Notes: a model not told the origin generated them from the letters alone. A stretch of DNA of 22,568 nt from Bacteroidales bacterium UBA3742 (GCA_002371785.1 DFGU01000077.1:9565-32132), one strand, 5' to 3'. Counted from the stretch's first letter, positions 1-8,900 are shown. Made by a program: numbers and translations.

Positions 1-440
1 TAAGCCGCTTCCTCTACCTGGGCCGCCATGGCGATCAGGTCGCGTGCCGTCGCTTTCTGCGACACGATCTGGGCATGATAGCGCAGGTGGGCCGTCGAGG
101 CCACGCGGCGGGTCAGTTCGCTCAGGTAGCTCACGCCGCCGGCTTCCTCCAGCGTACCCAGGCTCTTCAGCTTCTCGGCTACCGACAGGATGTCTATCGG
201 CTGCTCCTTGATAGCCAGGGCGCGGATGGCCTCGTAGATATGGCGGTTCTGGTCCTTGTAGAACGACTCCGGACGCAGCAGGTCGGCCACGGTCATGTAG
301 GCCTCTTTCTCCAGCATCAGGGCGCCCAGCACCGAATCTTCCAGTTCCGGAGCCTGTGGAGGCAGTTTGCCTATCTCGTTGGCGCCCACCTTGATGACGG
401 TGGTAGCGGTTTTACGTTTATTGTTTTTTAATTCGGCCAT
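1..440 (-). CDS. dnaB: Replicative DNA helicase DnaB, N-terminal part (runs off the left edge)
   Basis: DnaB is the hexameric helicase that unwinds DNA at the replication fork and recruits primase. Reading the minus strand from the ATG at 440 gives MAELKNNKRKTATTVIKVGA, followed by the family's N-terminal hallmark PPQAPELEDSVLGALMLEKE and then FYKDQNRHIYEAI and GGVSYLSELTRRV. These belong to the DnaB N-terminal domain that forms the dimer-of-trimers collar. About 146 codons are present; the RecA-like ATPase domain lies outside the window. The start overlaps the 3' end of meaB by 23 bp (418-440), which suggests translational coupling as the last visible gene of the relA-DUF1573-meaB-dnaB operon. 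The identification is firm; only the 5' third of the gene is visible. Confidence 0.93.
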   Translation of the reverse strand, partial: MAELKNNKRKTATTVIKVGANEIGKLPPQAPELEDSVLGALMLEKEAYMTVADLLRPESFYKDQNRHIYEAIRALAIKEQPIDILSVAEKLKSLGTLEEAGGVSYLSELTRRVASTAHLRYHAQIVSQKATARDLIAMAAQVEEAA

Positions 441-1512
441 ATTCGGTCAGTAGGTTGTGTGCAGCGATGAAGCTGCTTATCTTGTTGTCCAGCACGTCAC
501 GTTCGGCTTGTTCGATCAGTGATTCCATTTGTTCGTTTTTGTAGAACCCGTCCAGCAGGGCCTGGTTGATGGTCTCGTACATCCAGTACTTGGCTTGCTC
601 GGTGCGCTTGTAGTCGAAGTAGCCGTTGCGTTGCGTGAACTCGATATACTCCACTACGTTTTGCCATACCTCCAGCACGCCGCTGTGGTCGATCGACGAG
701 CAGCACAGTGCCTGGGGTGTCCATCCCGAGGCGGGAGGCGGGAAGAGTGCCAGCGCATTCTTGAAGCTCACGCGTGCCGCGCGTGCGCGTTCTATATTAT
801 TTCCGTCCGCCTTGTTGATGGCGATGCCGTCGGCCATCTCCATGATGCCGCGCTTGATGCCTTGCAGCTCGTCGCCTGTGCCGGTCACCTGGAGCAGCAG
901 GAAGTAGTCCACCATCGACTGGGCAGCCGTCTCCGACTGTCCTACGCCTACGGTCTCTACCATGATGGTATCGAATCCCGCTGCTTCGCAGAGCACGATC
1001 GTCTCGCGCGTCTTACGCGCCACGCCTCCCAGCGAACCTGCTGATGGACTAGGGCGTATGAAGGCGTTGTGCTCGGCCGAGAGTTCGTTCATGCGCGTCT
1101 TGTCGCCCAGGATGGATCCCTTCGAGCGTTCCGACGAGGGGTCGATAGCCAGTACGGCCAGTCGCTTGCCCTGCTTGCATAGCTCGGTGCCGAGGGCCTC
1201 GATGAAGGTGGACTTACCCGCACCGGGTACACCCGTGATGCCCAGACGTATAGAGCGTCCGGCATGGGGTAGGCACTTGGCCAGCACCTCTTGGGCGATA
1301 CGTTGGTCGCTCATTAGGTGGCTCTCTACGAGCGTGACGGCCTGGCTCAGTATCGTCATGTCGCCCCGGAGAATACCGGCCACGTACTCATCGGCCGTAA
1401 GCGTCTGCTTGCGGCGTCTGAAAGACAAGTAGGGATTCACGGCGGGCATGCTGTCCACGCCCTGGTTGACGGTCAGTCCCTTGTATTGCGGGTCATTCTC
1501 CGGATGCTCCAT
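418..1512 (-). CDS. meaB: MeaB/ArgK-type GTPase, methylmalonyl-CoA mutase chaperone
   Basis: This 364-residue G3E-family P-loop GTPase protects and reactivates adenosylcobalamin-dependent methylmalonyl-CoA mutase in the propionate/succinate pathway of Bacteroidota. A Walker A motif GVPGAGKS lies at residues 94-101, the switch/Walker B segment ETVGVGQSE at about 186-194, and the guanine-specificity motif NKAD at 233-236. LAIDPSSERSKGSILGDKTR, also characteristic of the family, is at about 121-140. The length is normal for the family. The gene starts 17 bp after the DUF1573 gene ends and its stop overlaps dnaB, so it sits inside the minus-strand operon. The mutase genes themselves are not in the window. 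An alternative start at Met22 is possible, since the first 20 residues are not conserved in the parts of the family I know. Confidence 0.95.
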   Translation of the reverse strand: MEHPENDPQYKGLTVNQGVDSMPAVNPYLSFRRRKQTLTADEYVAGILRGDMTILSQAVTLVESHLMSDQRIAQEVLAKCLPHAGRSIRLGITGVPGAGKSTFIEALGTELCKQGKRLAVLAIDPSSERSKGSILGDKTRMNELSAEHNAFIRPSPSAGSLGGVARKTRETIVLCEAAGFDTIMVETVGVGQSETAAQSMVDYFLLLQVTGTGDELQGIKRGIMEMADGIAINKADGNNIERARAARVSFKNALALFPPPASGWTPQALCCSSIDHSGVLEVWQNVVEYIEFTQRNGYFDYKRTEQAKYWMYETINQALLDGFYKNEQMESLIEQAERDVLDNKISSFIAAHNLLTEYGRIKKQ

Positions 1513-1529
1513 ATGACGTTTGTTGTTTT

Positions 1530-2624
1530 TTACTTAATGGTCCATTTCACGGTGATGTTCACCTTCGAGCGTTGCGGGTCGTTGGTGTAGAGCGTGATCT
1601 GACGGCTGTACTGTCCTGCCGCCATGGGTTTGCCGTCCTGGATGGTGTTGAGCTTGACGGTCAGCACGCCCTGCTTGTTAGCCCTCACCGTACCGGTGGC
1701 TGTGCAGTTGAGGATAGCGGGGTTGGCATTGTAGATACGACGAACGAGCAGCGCGTTGGCGTTGTTGTTCTTGAAGGCGATGCTCTTCGACAGGTTCTTC
1801 TTGCCGGCAGCTACTACGCCGAAGTCGATCGTACCCGGGATGTCCAGGATCGGTGCATTCTGCTTCTCAGCGGTGGTCATCTTGCTAAAGTCCTCTACTA
1901 CCTCGGCCTTCAGCGTGATGCGATAGTCGGCGGTGGTCAACTTCTTGCCGTTCACAACCACGTATGCCTGTTGCTCGATCGGACCGTACAGCTTCTGCAG
2001 GCTGCTATTGAATACAAACACCAGTTTACCGGTCTCGTTGGGTTTTACTACCTCCAGCGTCACTTGTCCGTCCATGCCTTTGCCGGGCAGGATGAGTGCT
2101 ACGGTCACATCCTTGTCGGTCTTGTTGGCATACTCAATCTCCTTGGTCACTGCCTGGCCTTTCTTGATTGTACCGAAGTTGATGTTGTTGCTCTTCAGAC
2201 TCAGTGCGCCCATCTTCACGGGGTAGCTATCCGGAGCAGGTTGTGCGGGCTTCGGAATTACCTCACCCTTGATATAGAGCTTCATAGAAGCTTCCTCGGC
2301 GTTCGAGGTCACGGTGATCGTCTTCTGGAAACGACCGGGACGTCCGTTGGGGTTGTAGGTCACCGTGATCTGACCCGTCTCGCCCGGATTGATAGGCTCT
2401 TTGGTCCAGTTGGGCGTGGTGCATCCACAGCTGGCACGTACGTTGCTCAGTATGAGCGGAGCCATACCCTCGTTGCGGAAATTGAAGATAGTCGTTACGC
2501 GACCGTCTGCTTCGTTGATCTTGCCGAAGTCGTGCTCGGTCTTCTCAAATGTGATCTTAGGCTGTTGCGCCATCATGGCTACTGCTACGAGAGCCATAGA
2601 GAGCATTGAAAAAATTCGCTTCAT
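1530..2624 (-). CDS. Secreted DUF1573 protein with three Ig-like (ASH-type) repeats
   Basis: The protein has 364 residues. A signal peptide covers residues 1-19 (MKRIFSMLSMALVAVAMMAQ). The first repeat begins ITFEKTEHDFGKI and carries the DUF1573 hallmark SNVRASCGCTTPNW with a Cys-Gly-Cys, then INPGETGQITVTYNPNGRPG. A second beta-rich repeat starts near NINFGTIKKGQAV and a third near TIDFGVVAAGKKNL; the third ends with a strand-rich tail VNITVKWTIK. DUF1573 proteins are common exported proteins of Bacteroidota, and the fold resembles the ASH/MSP immunoglobulin type, but no biochemical role is settled. The gene starts 22 bp after the relA/spoT stop and ends 17 bp before meaB, so it belongs to the same operon. 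The role in that operon is unknown. Confidence 0.9.
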   Translation of the reverse strand: MKRIFSMLSMALVAVAMMAQQPKITFEKTEHDFGKINEADGRVTTIFNFRNEGMAPLILSNVRASCGCTTPNWTKEPINPGETGQITVTYNPNGRPGRFQKTITVTSNAEEASMKLYIKGEVIPKPAQPAPDSYPVKMGALSLKSNNINFGTIKKGQAVTKEIEYANKTDKDVTVALILPGKGMDGQVTLEVVKPNETGKLVFVFNSSLQKLYGPIEQQAYVVVNGKKLTTADYRITLKAEVVEDFSKMTTAEKQNAPILDIPGTIDFGVVAAGKKNLSKSIAFKNNNANALLVRRIYNANPAILNCTATGTVRANKQGVLTVKLNTIQDGKPMAAGQYSRQITLYTNDPQRSKVNITVKWTIK

Positions 2625-2646
2625 AATTTAAAATCTTTTTTGTATG

Positions 2647-4893
2647 TTAGTTATCTTTGTTTTCGATACGTTTTACATTTTTTATCTCCGGTATCTTGCG
2701 TAGGGCGGAGAAGAGTTCGTACAGCTCGTTGCGGTCATAGACATACAGCTCCATCTGTCCCTCGAATATACCGTCGTTGGAGGTCAGGTGGATGGCGTGC
2801 AGGTTGATACGGAACTGCTCGGTCAGCGTTTGGAGCACCTGGATCAGTACGCCGAACTTGTCGATACCCTGTATCTCGATGGTCTCGATAAACGACTGTA
2901 CGCGGTGGGTGTTCCAGGTCGCGGAGTAGATGCGCTTGCCGAACGAACTCTTGAGCACCTGTGCCTCGTGGCAATCAATCTTATGGATCTGCATCGTGCC
3001 GTCGGGCGCCAAGTAGCCCAGCACTTCGTCACCCGGTATGGGGCGGCAGCAGTCGCTCAGGTGGTACAGCTTGCCCAGGTTCTCATCCGAGATGACGATG
3101 GTCTGCGCCTTGCCCTTCTCGGGCTTGACGATGGGCTTCTCGGCTGTCTCTGCGGGCGGCATGTCGTTGTCCGAGTCGTCCGACGAGAACATGCGTTTCC
3201 ACCATCCCTTCTTCGCATTCACGATCTCCTGCATGTTGTCCAGCAAGATGAATCCCTGGCCGATCTGCATGTATAGCTGGTGCGGTTGCGTGATTTGGTA
3301 GTGGTTGAGCATGCGGTGCAGGATCTTGTTGGCATTCTGCTCCTCGCCCATCATGCTGACCGCGTCGTTGAACAGTTTCTCGCCGTGCTTGCAATAGCGC
3401 GTCTCTTCGCGGCGCAGGTAGGCATGCAGTGCACTCTGTGCCTTGGCCGTCACGCACCAGTTGATCCATTCGTGTTGCGGATGCTGGCTCGTGCTGCTCA
3501 GTATCTCCACCTGGTCGCCACCCTTCAGTTGGTAGCTCAGAGGCACCAGTTCGTGGTTGACCTTGGCGCCGATGCAATGCTCACCCAGGTTGGTATGCAG
3601 CATGTAGGCAAAATCCAGCGCCGTAGCTCCCTGCGGCATGGTCTTTACTTCGCCCGTAGGGGTGAAGACAAACAGCTCGCGGACGAACAAATTGTTGCGG
3701 AACAGGCTCACGAACTCCGACGCATCCTTCTCCGGATCCTGCAACGCCTCCTGTATGCTGTGCAGCCATCCCTCCAGTTGCGAATCGTCCGCATCGCCCG
3801 TCTTGTATTTCCAGTGGGCCGCCAGTCCTTGCTCGGCCAGCATGTTCATGCGTTGGGTACGGATCTGTATCTCTACCCACTTGCCGTCCTTGCTCATCAC
3901 CGTCACGTGCAGCGCCTCGTAGCCGTTGGCTTTGGGCGTGGATATCCAGTCGCGAATACGGCCGGGGTGGGGGTGATACAGTTCGGTGATGGCCGAGTAG
4001 ATCATCCAGCACTGGTCTTTCTCCGAGAGCGACTCGTTCGGACGGAATATGATACGCACCGCCAGGATGTCATACACATCTTCAAAGGGTACCTGCTTGC
4101 TCTGCATCTTGCTCCAGATGGAATAGACCGTCTTGATGCGGGCGCGCACCTCAAACTCATAACCCATGCTCTTCAGTTTTTCGCGTATAGGCGCGGAGAA
4201 AGTGTCGAAGAACTTCATATGCGCTTCGCGCACGGCTTCCAGCTTGGCCTCTATCTCGGCATAGTCTTTCGGATGTTGGTATTTGAAGCTCAGATCCTCC
4301 AGCTCGGTCTTGATCGGGAACAGACCCAGACGATGGGCCAGCGGGGCGTAGATAAACTGGGTCTCGCCGGCTATCTTGTATTGCTTGTTTTTAGGCTGCG
4401 AACCCAGGGTGCGCATGTTGTGCAAGCGGTCGGCAATCTTGATGAGCACCACGCGGATGTCCTCGGTCATGGTCAGCAGCAGCTTGCGGAAGTTCTCCGC
4501 CTGCTCCGACACCTGGTCGCCAAACAGTCCACCCGAGATCTTCGTCAACCCGTTTACGATTACGGCGATCTGGTCGCCAAACAGGTTGCGGATATCATCC
4601 ACGGTGTAGTCCGTGTCCTCCACTACGTCGTGCAGCAAAGCCGAACATATACTGGTACTGCCGAGCCCGATCTCGCTCGCACATATCTTAGCCACTGCAA
4701 TAGGATGCAGAATATACGGCTCGCCACTCAAGCGACGCACGCCATAGTGCGCCTTGTGCGCAAAGTTAAAAGCCTGACGAATGCGCTCGGTCTTGACCCG
4801 ACCCACGCTGCGGTCTTCATAGGCCGCCAGCATGTCCTCGAAAGCGCGCTGGATCATCAGCTCTTCTTCGTGTGTGAAGCCACTCTGTTTCAT
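2647..4893 (-). CDS. Bifunctional (p)ppGpp synthetase/hydrolase (RelA/SpoT family)
   Basis: This 748-residue protein makes and degrades the alarmone (p)ppGpp. The N-terminal HD hydrolase domain is intact, with HPIAVAKI (His63), LLHDVVEDTDYT (His88-Asp89 and Glu92-Asp93) and IKIADRLHNMRTL. The synthetase domain follows with RIKTVYSIWSKMQ, YDILAVRIIF and ISTPKANGYEALHVTVM. A TGS domain starts at FVFTPTGEVKTMPQGATALD, and a C-terminal ACT domain covers roughly the last 75 residues (ETIEIQGIDKFGVLIQVLQT). Both catalytic domains look complete, so this is a bifunctional Rel/SpoT-type enzyme rather than a hydrolase-dead RelA. It is the first gene of the minus-strand operon and has its own Bacteroidota promoter at 4937-4967. 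The link to dnaB in one operon could tie starvation signalling to replication, which is inference. Confidence 0.97.
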   Translation of the reverse strand: MKQSGFTHEEELMIQRAFEDMLAAYEDRSVGRVKTERIRQAFNFAHKAHYGVRRLSGEPYILHPIAVAKICASEIGLGSTSICSALLHDVVEDTDYTVDDIRNLFGDQIAVIVNGLTKISGGLFGDQVSEQAENFRKLLLTMTEDIRVVLIKIADRLHNMRTLGSQPKNKQYKIAGETQFIYAPLAHRLGLFPIKTELEDLSFKYQHPKDYAEIEAKLEAVREAHMKFFDTFSAPIREKLKSMGYEFEVRARIKTVYSIWSKMQSKQVPFEDVYDILAVRIIFRPNESLSEKDQCWMIYSAITELYHPHPGRIRDWISTPKANGYEALHVTVMSKDGKWVEIQIRTQRMNMLAEQGLAAHWKYKTGDADDSQLEGWLHSIQEALQDPEKDASEFVSLFRNNLFVRELFVFTPTGEVKTMPQGATALDFAYMLHTNLGEHCIGAKVNHELVPLSYQLKGGDQVEILSSTSQHPQHEWINWCVTAKAQSALHAYLRREETRYCKHGEKLFNDAVSMMGEEQNANKILHRMLNHYQITQPHQLYMQIGQGFILLDNMQEIVNAKKGWWKRMFSSDDSDNDMPPAETAEKPIVKPEKGKAQTIVISDENLGKLYHLSDCCRPIPGDEVLGYLAPDGTMQIHKIDCHEAQVLKSSFGKRIYSATWNTHRVQSFIETIEIQGIDKFGVLIQVLQTLTEQFRINLHAIHLTSNDGIFEGQMELYVYDRNELYELFSALRKIPEIKNVKRIENKDN

Positions 4894-4936
4894 ATCAATA
4901 GCAAGCTATACTGTTTTTTACAATACAAAAAGTGTG

Positions 4937-4967
4937 CAAAGATACGAAAAATTTTCCATACGCACAA
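4937..4967 (-). promoter_or_regulatory. Bacteroidota promoter of the relA/spoT-DUF1573-meaB-dnaB operon
   Basis: On the minus strand the -7 element TATCTTTG (4944-4937) matches TAnnTTTG. A TTG at 4967-4965 lies 20 nt further upstream and serves as the -33 element. The start codon at 4893 is about 40 nt downstream. It diverges from the amidase promoter, with about 70 bp of AT-rich DNA between them. Confidence 0.8.
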
Positions 4968-5036
4968 GCGCTCGCGCAAAAAAATCAAAAAAAAACGTAT
5001 TATACGCGTTTTGGCGCGAATTTTGTATATTAGTTT

Positions 5037-5066
5037 TTTGTTATTGCAAAAAAAATAGTAACTTTG
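5037..5066 (+). promoter_or_regulatory. Bacteroidota promoter of the amidase-mlaD operon
   Basis: TTTG at 5037-5040 and TAACTTTG at 5059-5066 match the -33 and -7 elements, with 18 nt between them. The -7 element overlaps a possible TTG start at 5064, which argues that translation starts at the downstream ATG at 5085. Confidence 0.8.
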
Positions 5067-5084
5067 CACACAAATTGGGATATT

Positions 5085-6227
5085 ATGGCTTTAAAACGAT
5101 TAGTATGGATAATTCTGCCGCTGATTTTGCTATTCAGCGTGGCGACGGCTGACGTGTTTGCGCAGCGCAGCTCCGGTAAGAAACCCTATACCGTAGTCAT
5201 CGACGCCGGACACGGCGGCAAGGACGCCGGTGCGGTAGGCAAGCGCCTGAAGGAGAAAGATCTGAACCTGATTGTATCGCTGCTCACGGGTAAGTATATC
5301 AAGGAGAAATATCCGGAGGTCAACGTCGTATATACGCGTCAGACCGATATCTTCCTGCCCCTCCAAGAGCGCGCCAACATCGTGAATCGCAACAATGCGA
5401 ACCTCTTCATCTGCATCCATACCAATGCCTCCACCAGCAGTGCCGCACACGGTGCCGAGACCTTTGTGCTGGGAACCGAGAAGATGTCTACCAACCTGGA
5501 CGTGGCGATGCGAGAGAACTCTGTCATCCAGTTGGAGGACGGCTACCAGCAGACCTACCAGGGATTCGACCCGCGTTCCGTCGATTCCTACATCATGTTC
5601 GAACTGATGCAGAACAACTATATGGACCAGTCGCTCCGCTATGCGGAGAACGTACAGAAACAGCTGGTGCATAAGCTCCATCGTACCGATCGCGGTGTAC
5701 GTCAGGCTGCCTTCTGGGTACTGCTAAAATCGGCATGTCCCAGTGTGCTTTTCGAGATGGGCTTCATCAGCAACCCCGCAGAGGAGGCTTTTCTGGCCGA
5801 ACCGGCCAACCAGGAAGCTATCGCGCATGCGCTGTGCGATGCGTTCACTAATTTCTATCGTCCCTCGTCGCCCGACCGTCAGCAGCCTACGGATACCGTT
5901 GTGCCGCAGACACAACCTGCCGACACCATGACGCTTGTATCCCAGCGTACGGCCGAGGAGGAGCGCGCCCTGGCTGAGAGTCGCCGGCAGCAGGAGGAGC
6001 AGAAGGCCTGGCCCTTCTACGGTGTGCAGGTATGCGCTTCGCGAACGCTGCTGGAGGATAATGATCCGCGACTGAAGGGACAGCAGTGCAAGTACTTCCT
6101 GACTAACGGATGGTACAAGTACTATATCGGAGAATATACCAGCGAGAAGGATGCTCAGAGGCGTCAAGCTGAACTGAAAAAGCTCTTCCCGGACTGCTGG
6201 GTAGTGAAAATCCCAAAGACTGAATAA
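5085..6227 (+). CDS. Secreted N-acetylmuramoyl-L-alanine amidase (Amidase_3)
   Basis: The protein cleaves the amide bond between N-acetylmuramic acid and the stem peptide, in the periplasm, for cell separation or wall turnover. From the ATG at 5085 it has 380 residues. An upstream in-frame TTG at 5064 falls inside the promoter -7 box and is rejected. The signal peptide is LVWIILPLILLFSVATADVF. Amidase_3 motifs are VIDAGHGGKDAGAVG (first zinc His), KEKDLNL (zinc Glu), FICIHTNAS (second zinc His) and VLFEMGFISNPAEEAFL (catalytic Glu). The domain ends near residue 250. A Glu/Gln-rich linker follows, then a C-terminal segment WPFYGVQVCASRTLLEDNDP to KKLFPDCWVVKIPK that looks like a divergent SPOR-type peptidoglycan-binding domain. 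The gene precedes the MCE gene by 31 bp, forming an envelope operon. Confidence 0.93.
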   Translation: MALKRLVWIILPLILLFSVATADVFAQRSSGKKPYTVVIDAGHGGKDAGAVGKRLKEKDLNLIVSLLTGKYIKEKYPEVNVVYTRQTDIFLPLQERANIVNRNNANLFICIHTNASTSSAAHGAETFVLGTEKMSTNLDVAMRENSVIQLEDGYQQTYQGFDPRSVDSYIMFELMQNNYMDQSLRYAENVQKQLVHKLHRTDRGVRQAAFWVLLKSACPSVLFEMGFISNPAEEAFLAEPANQEAIAHALCDAFTNFYRPSSPDRQQPTDTVVPQTQPADTMTLVSQRTAEEERALAESRRQQEEQKAWPFYGVQVCASRTLLEDNDPRLKGQQCKYFLTNGWYKYYIGEYTSEKDAQRRQAELKKLFPDCWVVKIPKTE

Positions 6228-6258
6228 TATTGCCTGACATTGCATATTTTTTATTCCT

Positions 6259-7224
6259 ATGAAAGATTTTAAATATACACGTGAGCTGAAGGTGGGCATC
6301 TTGGCTGCCGTATGCTTGTTTTTGCTCTTTTTCGGTTTCAACTTCCTTAAGGGCGTCAATATCTTTTCTTCCACGTATTCGTTCCAGGGCCGTTTCACCC
6401 GTGCCAATGGGCTCGAGGAGCAGGCTGCGGTCTATATCCGTGGCTATAAGGTAGGCCAGGTAGATCGTATCCGCTACGATTTCACCCGCGACAGTGCCTT
6501 TACCGTCGAAATCTCTATCCATCATGATATCGACCTGCCGAAGGGTACCGAGATGGTGCTCATCCAGGACGGTCTGCTCGGTGGCGGCGCTATAGAGCTG
6601 CGTCTGCCGACCAACACCCAGGGCGAACCGCTGGCCTCGGGTACCATGCTGCCTACCGCTATCGAGGAGGGACTCATGGACCGCGTCCAGCACCAATTGC
6701 TGGCCTCTCTGGAGACCACCGTCGGCGATGCCGACAGCCTCATTCGCGTGGTTAACACCCAGTTGGCCGACAACCATCTCTACAACGCCTTGGCGAATGT
6801 CGATAGGGTGTCTAACGACCTCACCGCCGTCTCGGCGGATGCCAAGCGCATCGTGCGCACCGACGTGCCGCGCGTGATAGGTAGCGCCGAACGCACCATC
6901 AACGGGCTGCAGGCTTCCGTACGCGACGTCAATGGCTTCACGCGCCAGCTGGACCGTGTCGATCTGCCGGCTACTATTGCCCGCGTAGAACAGGCGGTGG
7001 ATACCGTCACAGCGGCTGTGGGCCAGGTGGGAGGACTGGTCAGCGACATACGTAGCGAGAACGGTACGCTGGGTAGCCTCATCTACTCGCGCACCCTCTA
7101 CAACGACCTGGACAGCACCGTCGTCTCGGCCGATTCGCTGCTGCGTGACCTCAAGGCCAACCCCAAGCGCTACGTCCATTTCTCGCTCTTCGATTGCTCC
7201 GGTTCCAAAAAGAAGAAAAAGTAA
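6259..7224 (+). CDS. MCE/MlaD-family protein, lipid-transport substrate-binding component
   Basis: MlaD-type proteins form membrane-anchored hexameric rings that carry phospholipid or other hydrophobic substrates between the membranes for an ABC transporter. This one has 321 residues: a short cytoplasmic N-terminus, one membrane segment (about residues 13-30, GILAAVCLFLLFFGFNFLKG), then a single MCE domain (FQGRFTRANGLEEQAAVYIR, GYKVGQVDRIRYDF, LPKGTEMVLIQDGLLGGGAI). The rest, to about residue 290, is a long predicted helix rich in heptad-like Val/Leu/Asp, as in the C-terminal helical barrel of the family. It ends GSKKKKK. No permease or ATPase partner is encoded nearby. It is probably cotranscribed with the amidase, and a strong terminator follows 36 bp downstream. 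Confidence 0.9.
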   Translation: MKDFKYTRELKVGILAAVCLFLLFFGFNFLKGVNIFSSTYSFQGRFTRANGLEEQAAVYIRGYKVGQVDRIRYDFTRDSAFTVEISIHHDIDLPKGTEMVLIQDGLLGGGAIELRLPTNTQGEPLASGTMLPTAIEEGLMDRVQHQLLASLETTVGDADSLIRVVNTQLADNHLYNALANVDRVSNDLTAVSADAKRIVRTDVPRVIGSAERTINGLQASVRDVNGFTRQLDRVDLPATIARVEQAVDTVTAAVGQVGGLVSDIRSENGTLGSLIYSRTLYNDLDSTVVSADSLLRDLKANPKRYVHFSLFDCSGSKKKKK

Positions 7225-7260
7225 TTTAAATTTTTTCTAAATAAGATAAATCTTTTTATA

Positions 7261-7309
7261 GTTCAGACCCCGTGAATCGTTGGGGTTTGAACTTTTTTTT
7301 TATTTTTTT
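7261..7309 (+). terminator. Rho-independent terminator after the amidase-mlaD operon
   Basis: GTTCAGACCCC (7261-7271) pairs with GGGGTTTGAAC (7282-7292) with one G-T wobble and a 10-nt loop. A long T-rich tract follows at once. The rest of the spacer up to dnaA is AT-rich, and apart from the dnaA promoter nothing else was recognised in it. Confidence 0.9.
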
Positions 7310-7460
7310 TCGATATATTTGCAGGTTTCAAACATTCTAAAAATCAATTCGTTAGATGTTAATAACTTTTATAACACGCTCATTATCAGTAGAATCTTTG
7401 TAACCCATTGAAAAAACCCCTATTACGGCTTTTGTCCATTTTTATCGCGAATTGCAAAAA

Positions 7461-7492
7461 TTTGCGTATGTCAAAAAAAAGCAGTACTTTTG
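7461..7492 (+). promoter_or_regulatory. Promoter of dnaA
   Basis: TTTG at 7461-7464 and TACTTTTG at 7485-7492 are separated by exactly 20 nt. The stretch AAAAAAAAGCAGTACTTTTG is also found almost unchanged in front of the Abi remnant (11674-11694), and AGCAGTACCTTTG recurs at 18527-18539. dnaA starts 19 nt after the -7 box. Confidence 0.85.
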
Positions 7493-7511
7493 CATCCGTT
7501 TTTGAAAAATC

Positions 7512-8900
7512 ATGCACGACCAACTATCCATAAAATGGCAGGAATGTCAGCGCATTTTGGCTGATAATCTCACTGCGAGCGCTTACCAGACATGGTTCAA
7601 GCCTATCCAGCCTCTACAGTATGAGGATGGCGTGTTGGTGTTGCAGGTTAAGTCCCAGTTTGTAGCCGAGTATATTGAGGAGAACTACATTAATTTATTA
7701 TCGCGCGTGATCCTGCGCGTGTTCGGCAACGGCACCCAGTTGGAGTATCGCGTACTGATCGACTCCACTTCGGGGGCGGGATCCAATATCCCCTCGCCCG
7801 GAGCGCTGAAGGAGAATATTCTCAAGGAGCAGGGTCGTAGCAGTTATCAGCCTCAGAATACGCGTCAAGATCATTTCGAGACACAACTCAACCAATTATA
7901 TACTTTTGAGTCTTTTGTACCGGGAGAGCCGAACAAGTTGGCACGTACGGCCGGTGTGGCTATTGCTAAGCAGCCCGGCTTTACGGCCTTCAATCCGCTC
8001 TTTATCTACGGCGGTAGCGGAGTAGGTAAGACCCATCTGGCCAATGCTATTGGCAACCAGGTGGCGCTGCTCTTCCCGCATGCGCGCGTTCTTTATGTTA
8101 CTGCCAACACCTTTAAGTTGCAGTTCCAGGATGCGCACAACCTGAATCGTATTCCCGACTTCCTGAATTTCTACCAGTCGGTGGATGTGCTCATCATGGA
8201 TGATATCCAGTACTTTGCCGGACTCAAGGGCACCCAGGACACGTTCTTCCATATCTTCAACTACCTGCAGCAGTCGCGTAAGCAGCTCATCCTCACCAGC
8301 GACCGTTCGCCGCTGGAGTTGCGGGATATCGAGGATCGTCTGCTCACGCGTTTCAAGTGGGGCTTGTCGGCCGAGATACGCCGTCCGGACTATCAGCTGC
8401 GTAAGGACATCTTGCGCAACAAGATGCACCACGACGGTATTCATCTCACGGACGATGTGGTGGAGTTCATTGCATCGAACGTCACGGAGTCGGTACGAGA
8501 CCTGGAGGGTGTGTTGGCATCGCTTCTGGCGCATGCTACGCTCACGGATCGTGAGATCGATCTCGAGCTGGCCGAGCAGGTAGTGAGTCGCATCGTACGT
8601 ATCCAGCCCCGTTCTACCGAACTGGAGCAGGTACTGCGTGCTGTGTCCGAGCATTTCAATGTCGGCGAATCTACGATGCTGGGCAAGGTACGTTCCAAGC
8701 ATGTCATGATGGCGCGCCACGTAGCCATCTATCTGAGCAAGGAGATGACGGATAGTTCGCTGGCCGAGATCGGAGCTTTTATGGGCGACCGTACGCATGC
8801 CACGGCGCTCCACTCGGTCAATACCATTCGCGACATGCTGGGCTACGATCCTGTGCTCCGACAGCACATCCAGCAAATCCGCGACGCCCTACAACGATAA
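7512..8900 (+). CDS. dnaA: Chromosomal replication initiator DnaA
   Basis: DnaA binds DnaA boxes at oriC, melts the origin and loads DnaB. The protein has 462 residues with the usual four domains. Domain I covers about 1-85 (WQECQRILADNLTASAYQTW). A short linker follows, then the AAA+ domain with Walker A GGSGVGKT (167-174), Walker B VLIMDDIQYF (Asp230-Asp231) and the arginine-finger region RFKWGLSAEIRRPDYQLR. Domain IV carries the DNA-binding signature MGDRTHATALHSVNTIRDML close to the C-terminus. The start ATG at 7512 gives the family-typical N-terminus. The gene is monocistronic, with its own promoter and a bidirectional terminator right after the stop. I saw no convincing cluster of DnaA boxes around the gene, so oriC cannot be placed here. 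Confidence 0.98.
   Translation: MHDQLSIKWQECQRILADNLTASAYQTWFKPIQPLQYEDGVLVLQVKSQFVAEYIEENYINLLSRVILRVFGNGTQLEYRVLIDSTSGAGSNIPSPGALKENILKEQGRSSYQPQNTRQDHFETQLNQLYTFESFVPGEPNKLARTAGVAIAKQPGFTAFNPLFIYGGSGVGKTHLANAIGNQVALLFPHARVLYVTANTFKLQFQDAHNLNRIPDFLNFYQSVDVLIMDDIQYFAGLKGTQDTFFHIFNYLQQSRKQLILTSDRSPLELRDIEDRLLTRFKWGLSAEIRRPDYQLRKDILRNKMHHDGIHLTDDVVEFIASNVTESVRDLEGVLASLLAHATLTDREIDLELAEQVVSRIVRIQPRSTELEQVLRAVSEHFNVGESTMLGKVRSKHVMMARHVAIYLSKEMTDSSLAEIGAFMGDRTHATALHSVNTIRDMLGYDPVLRQHIQQIRDALQR

Noticed and set aside
75..431. Plus-strand open frame of 118 codons
   Set aside because: It is the antisense shadow of dnaB; the minus strand reads the conserved DnaB N-terminal domain without interruption.
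5064..5084. Upstream TTG start for the amidase
   Set aside because: The codon overlaps the promoter -7 element TAACTTTG, so it would lie at or before the transcription start; the ATG at 5085 gives a clean signal peptide.
7225..7511. oriC next to dnaA
   Set aside because: The spacer is AT-rich but has no cluster of TTATCCACA-like boxes; a lone TTATCCACT inside the gene at 18648 is not meaningful.
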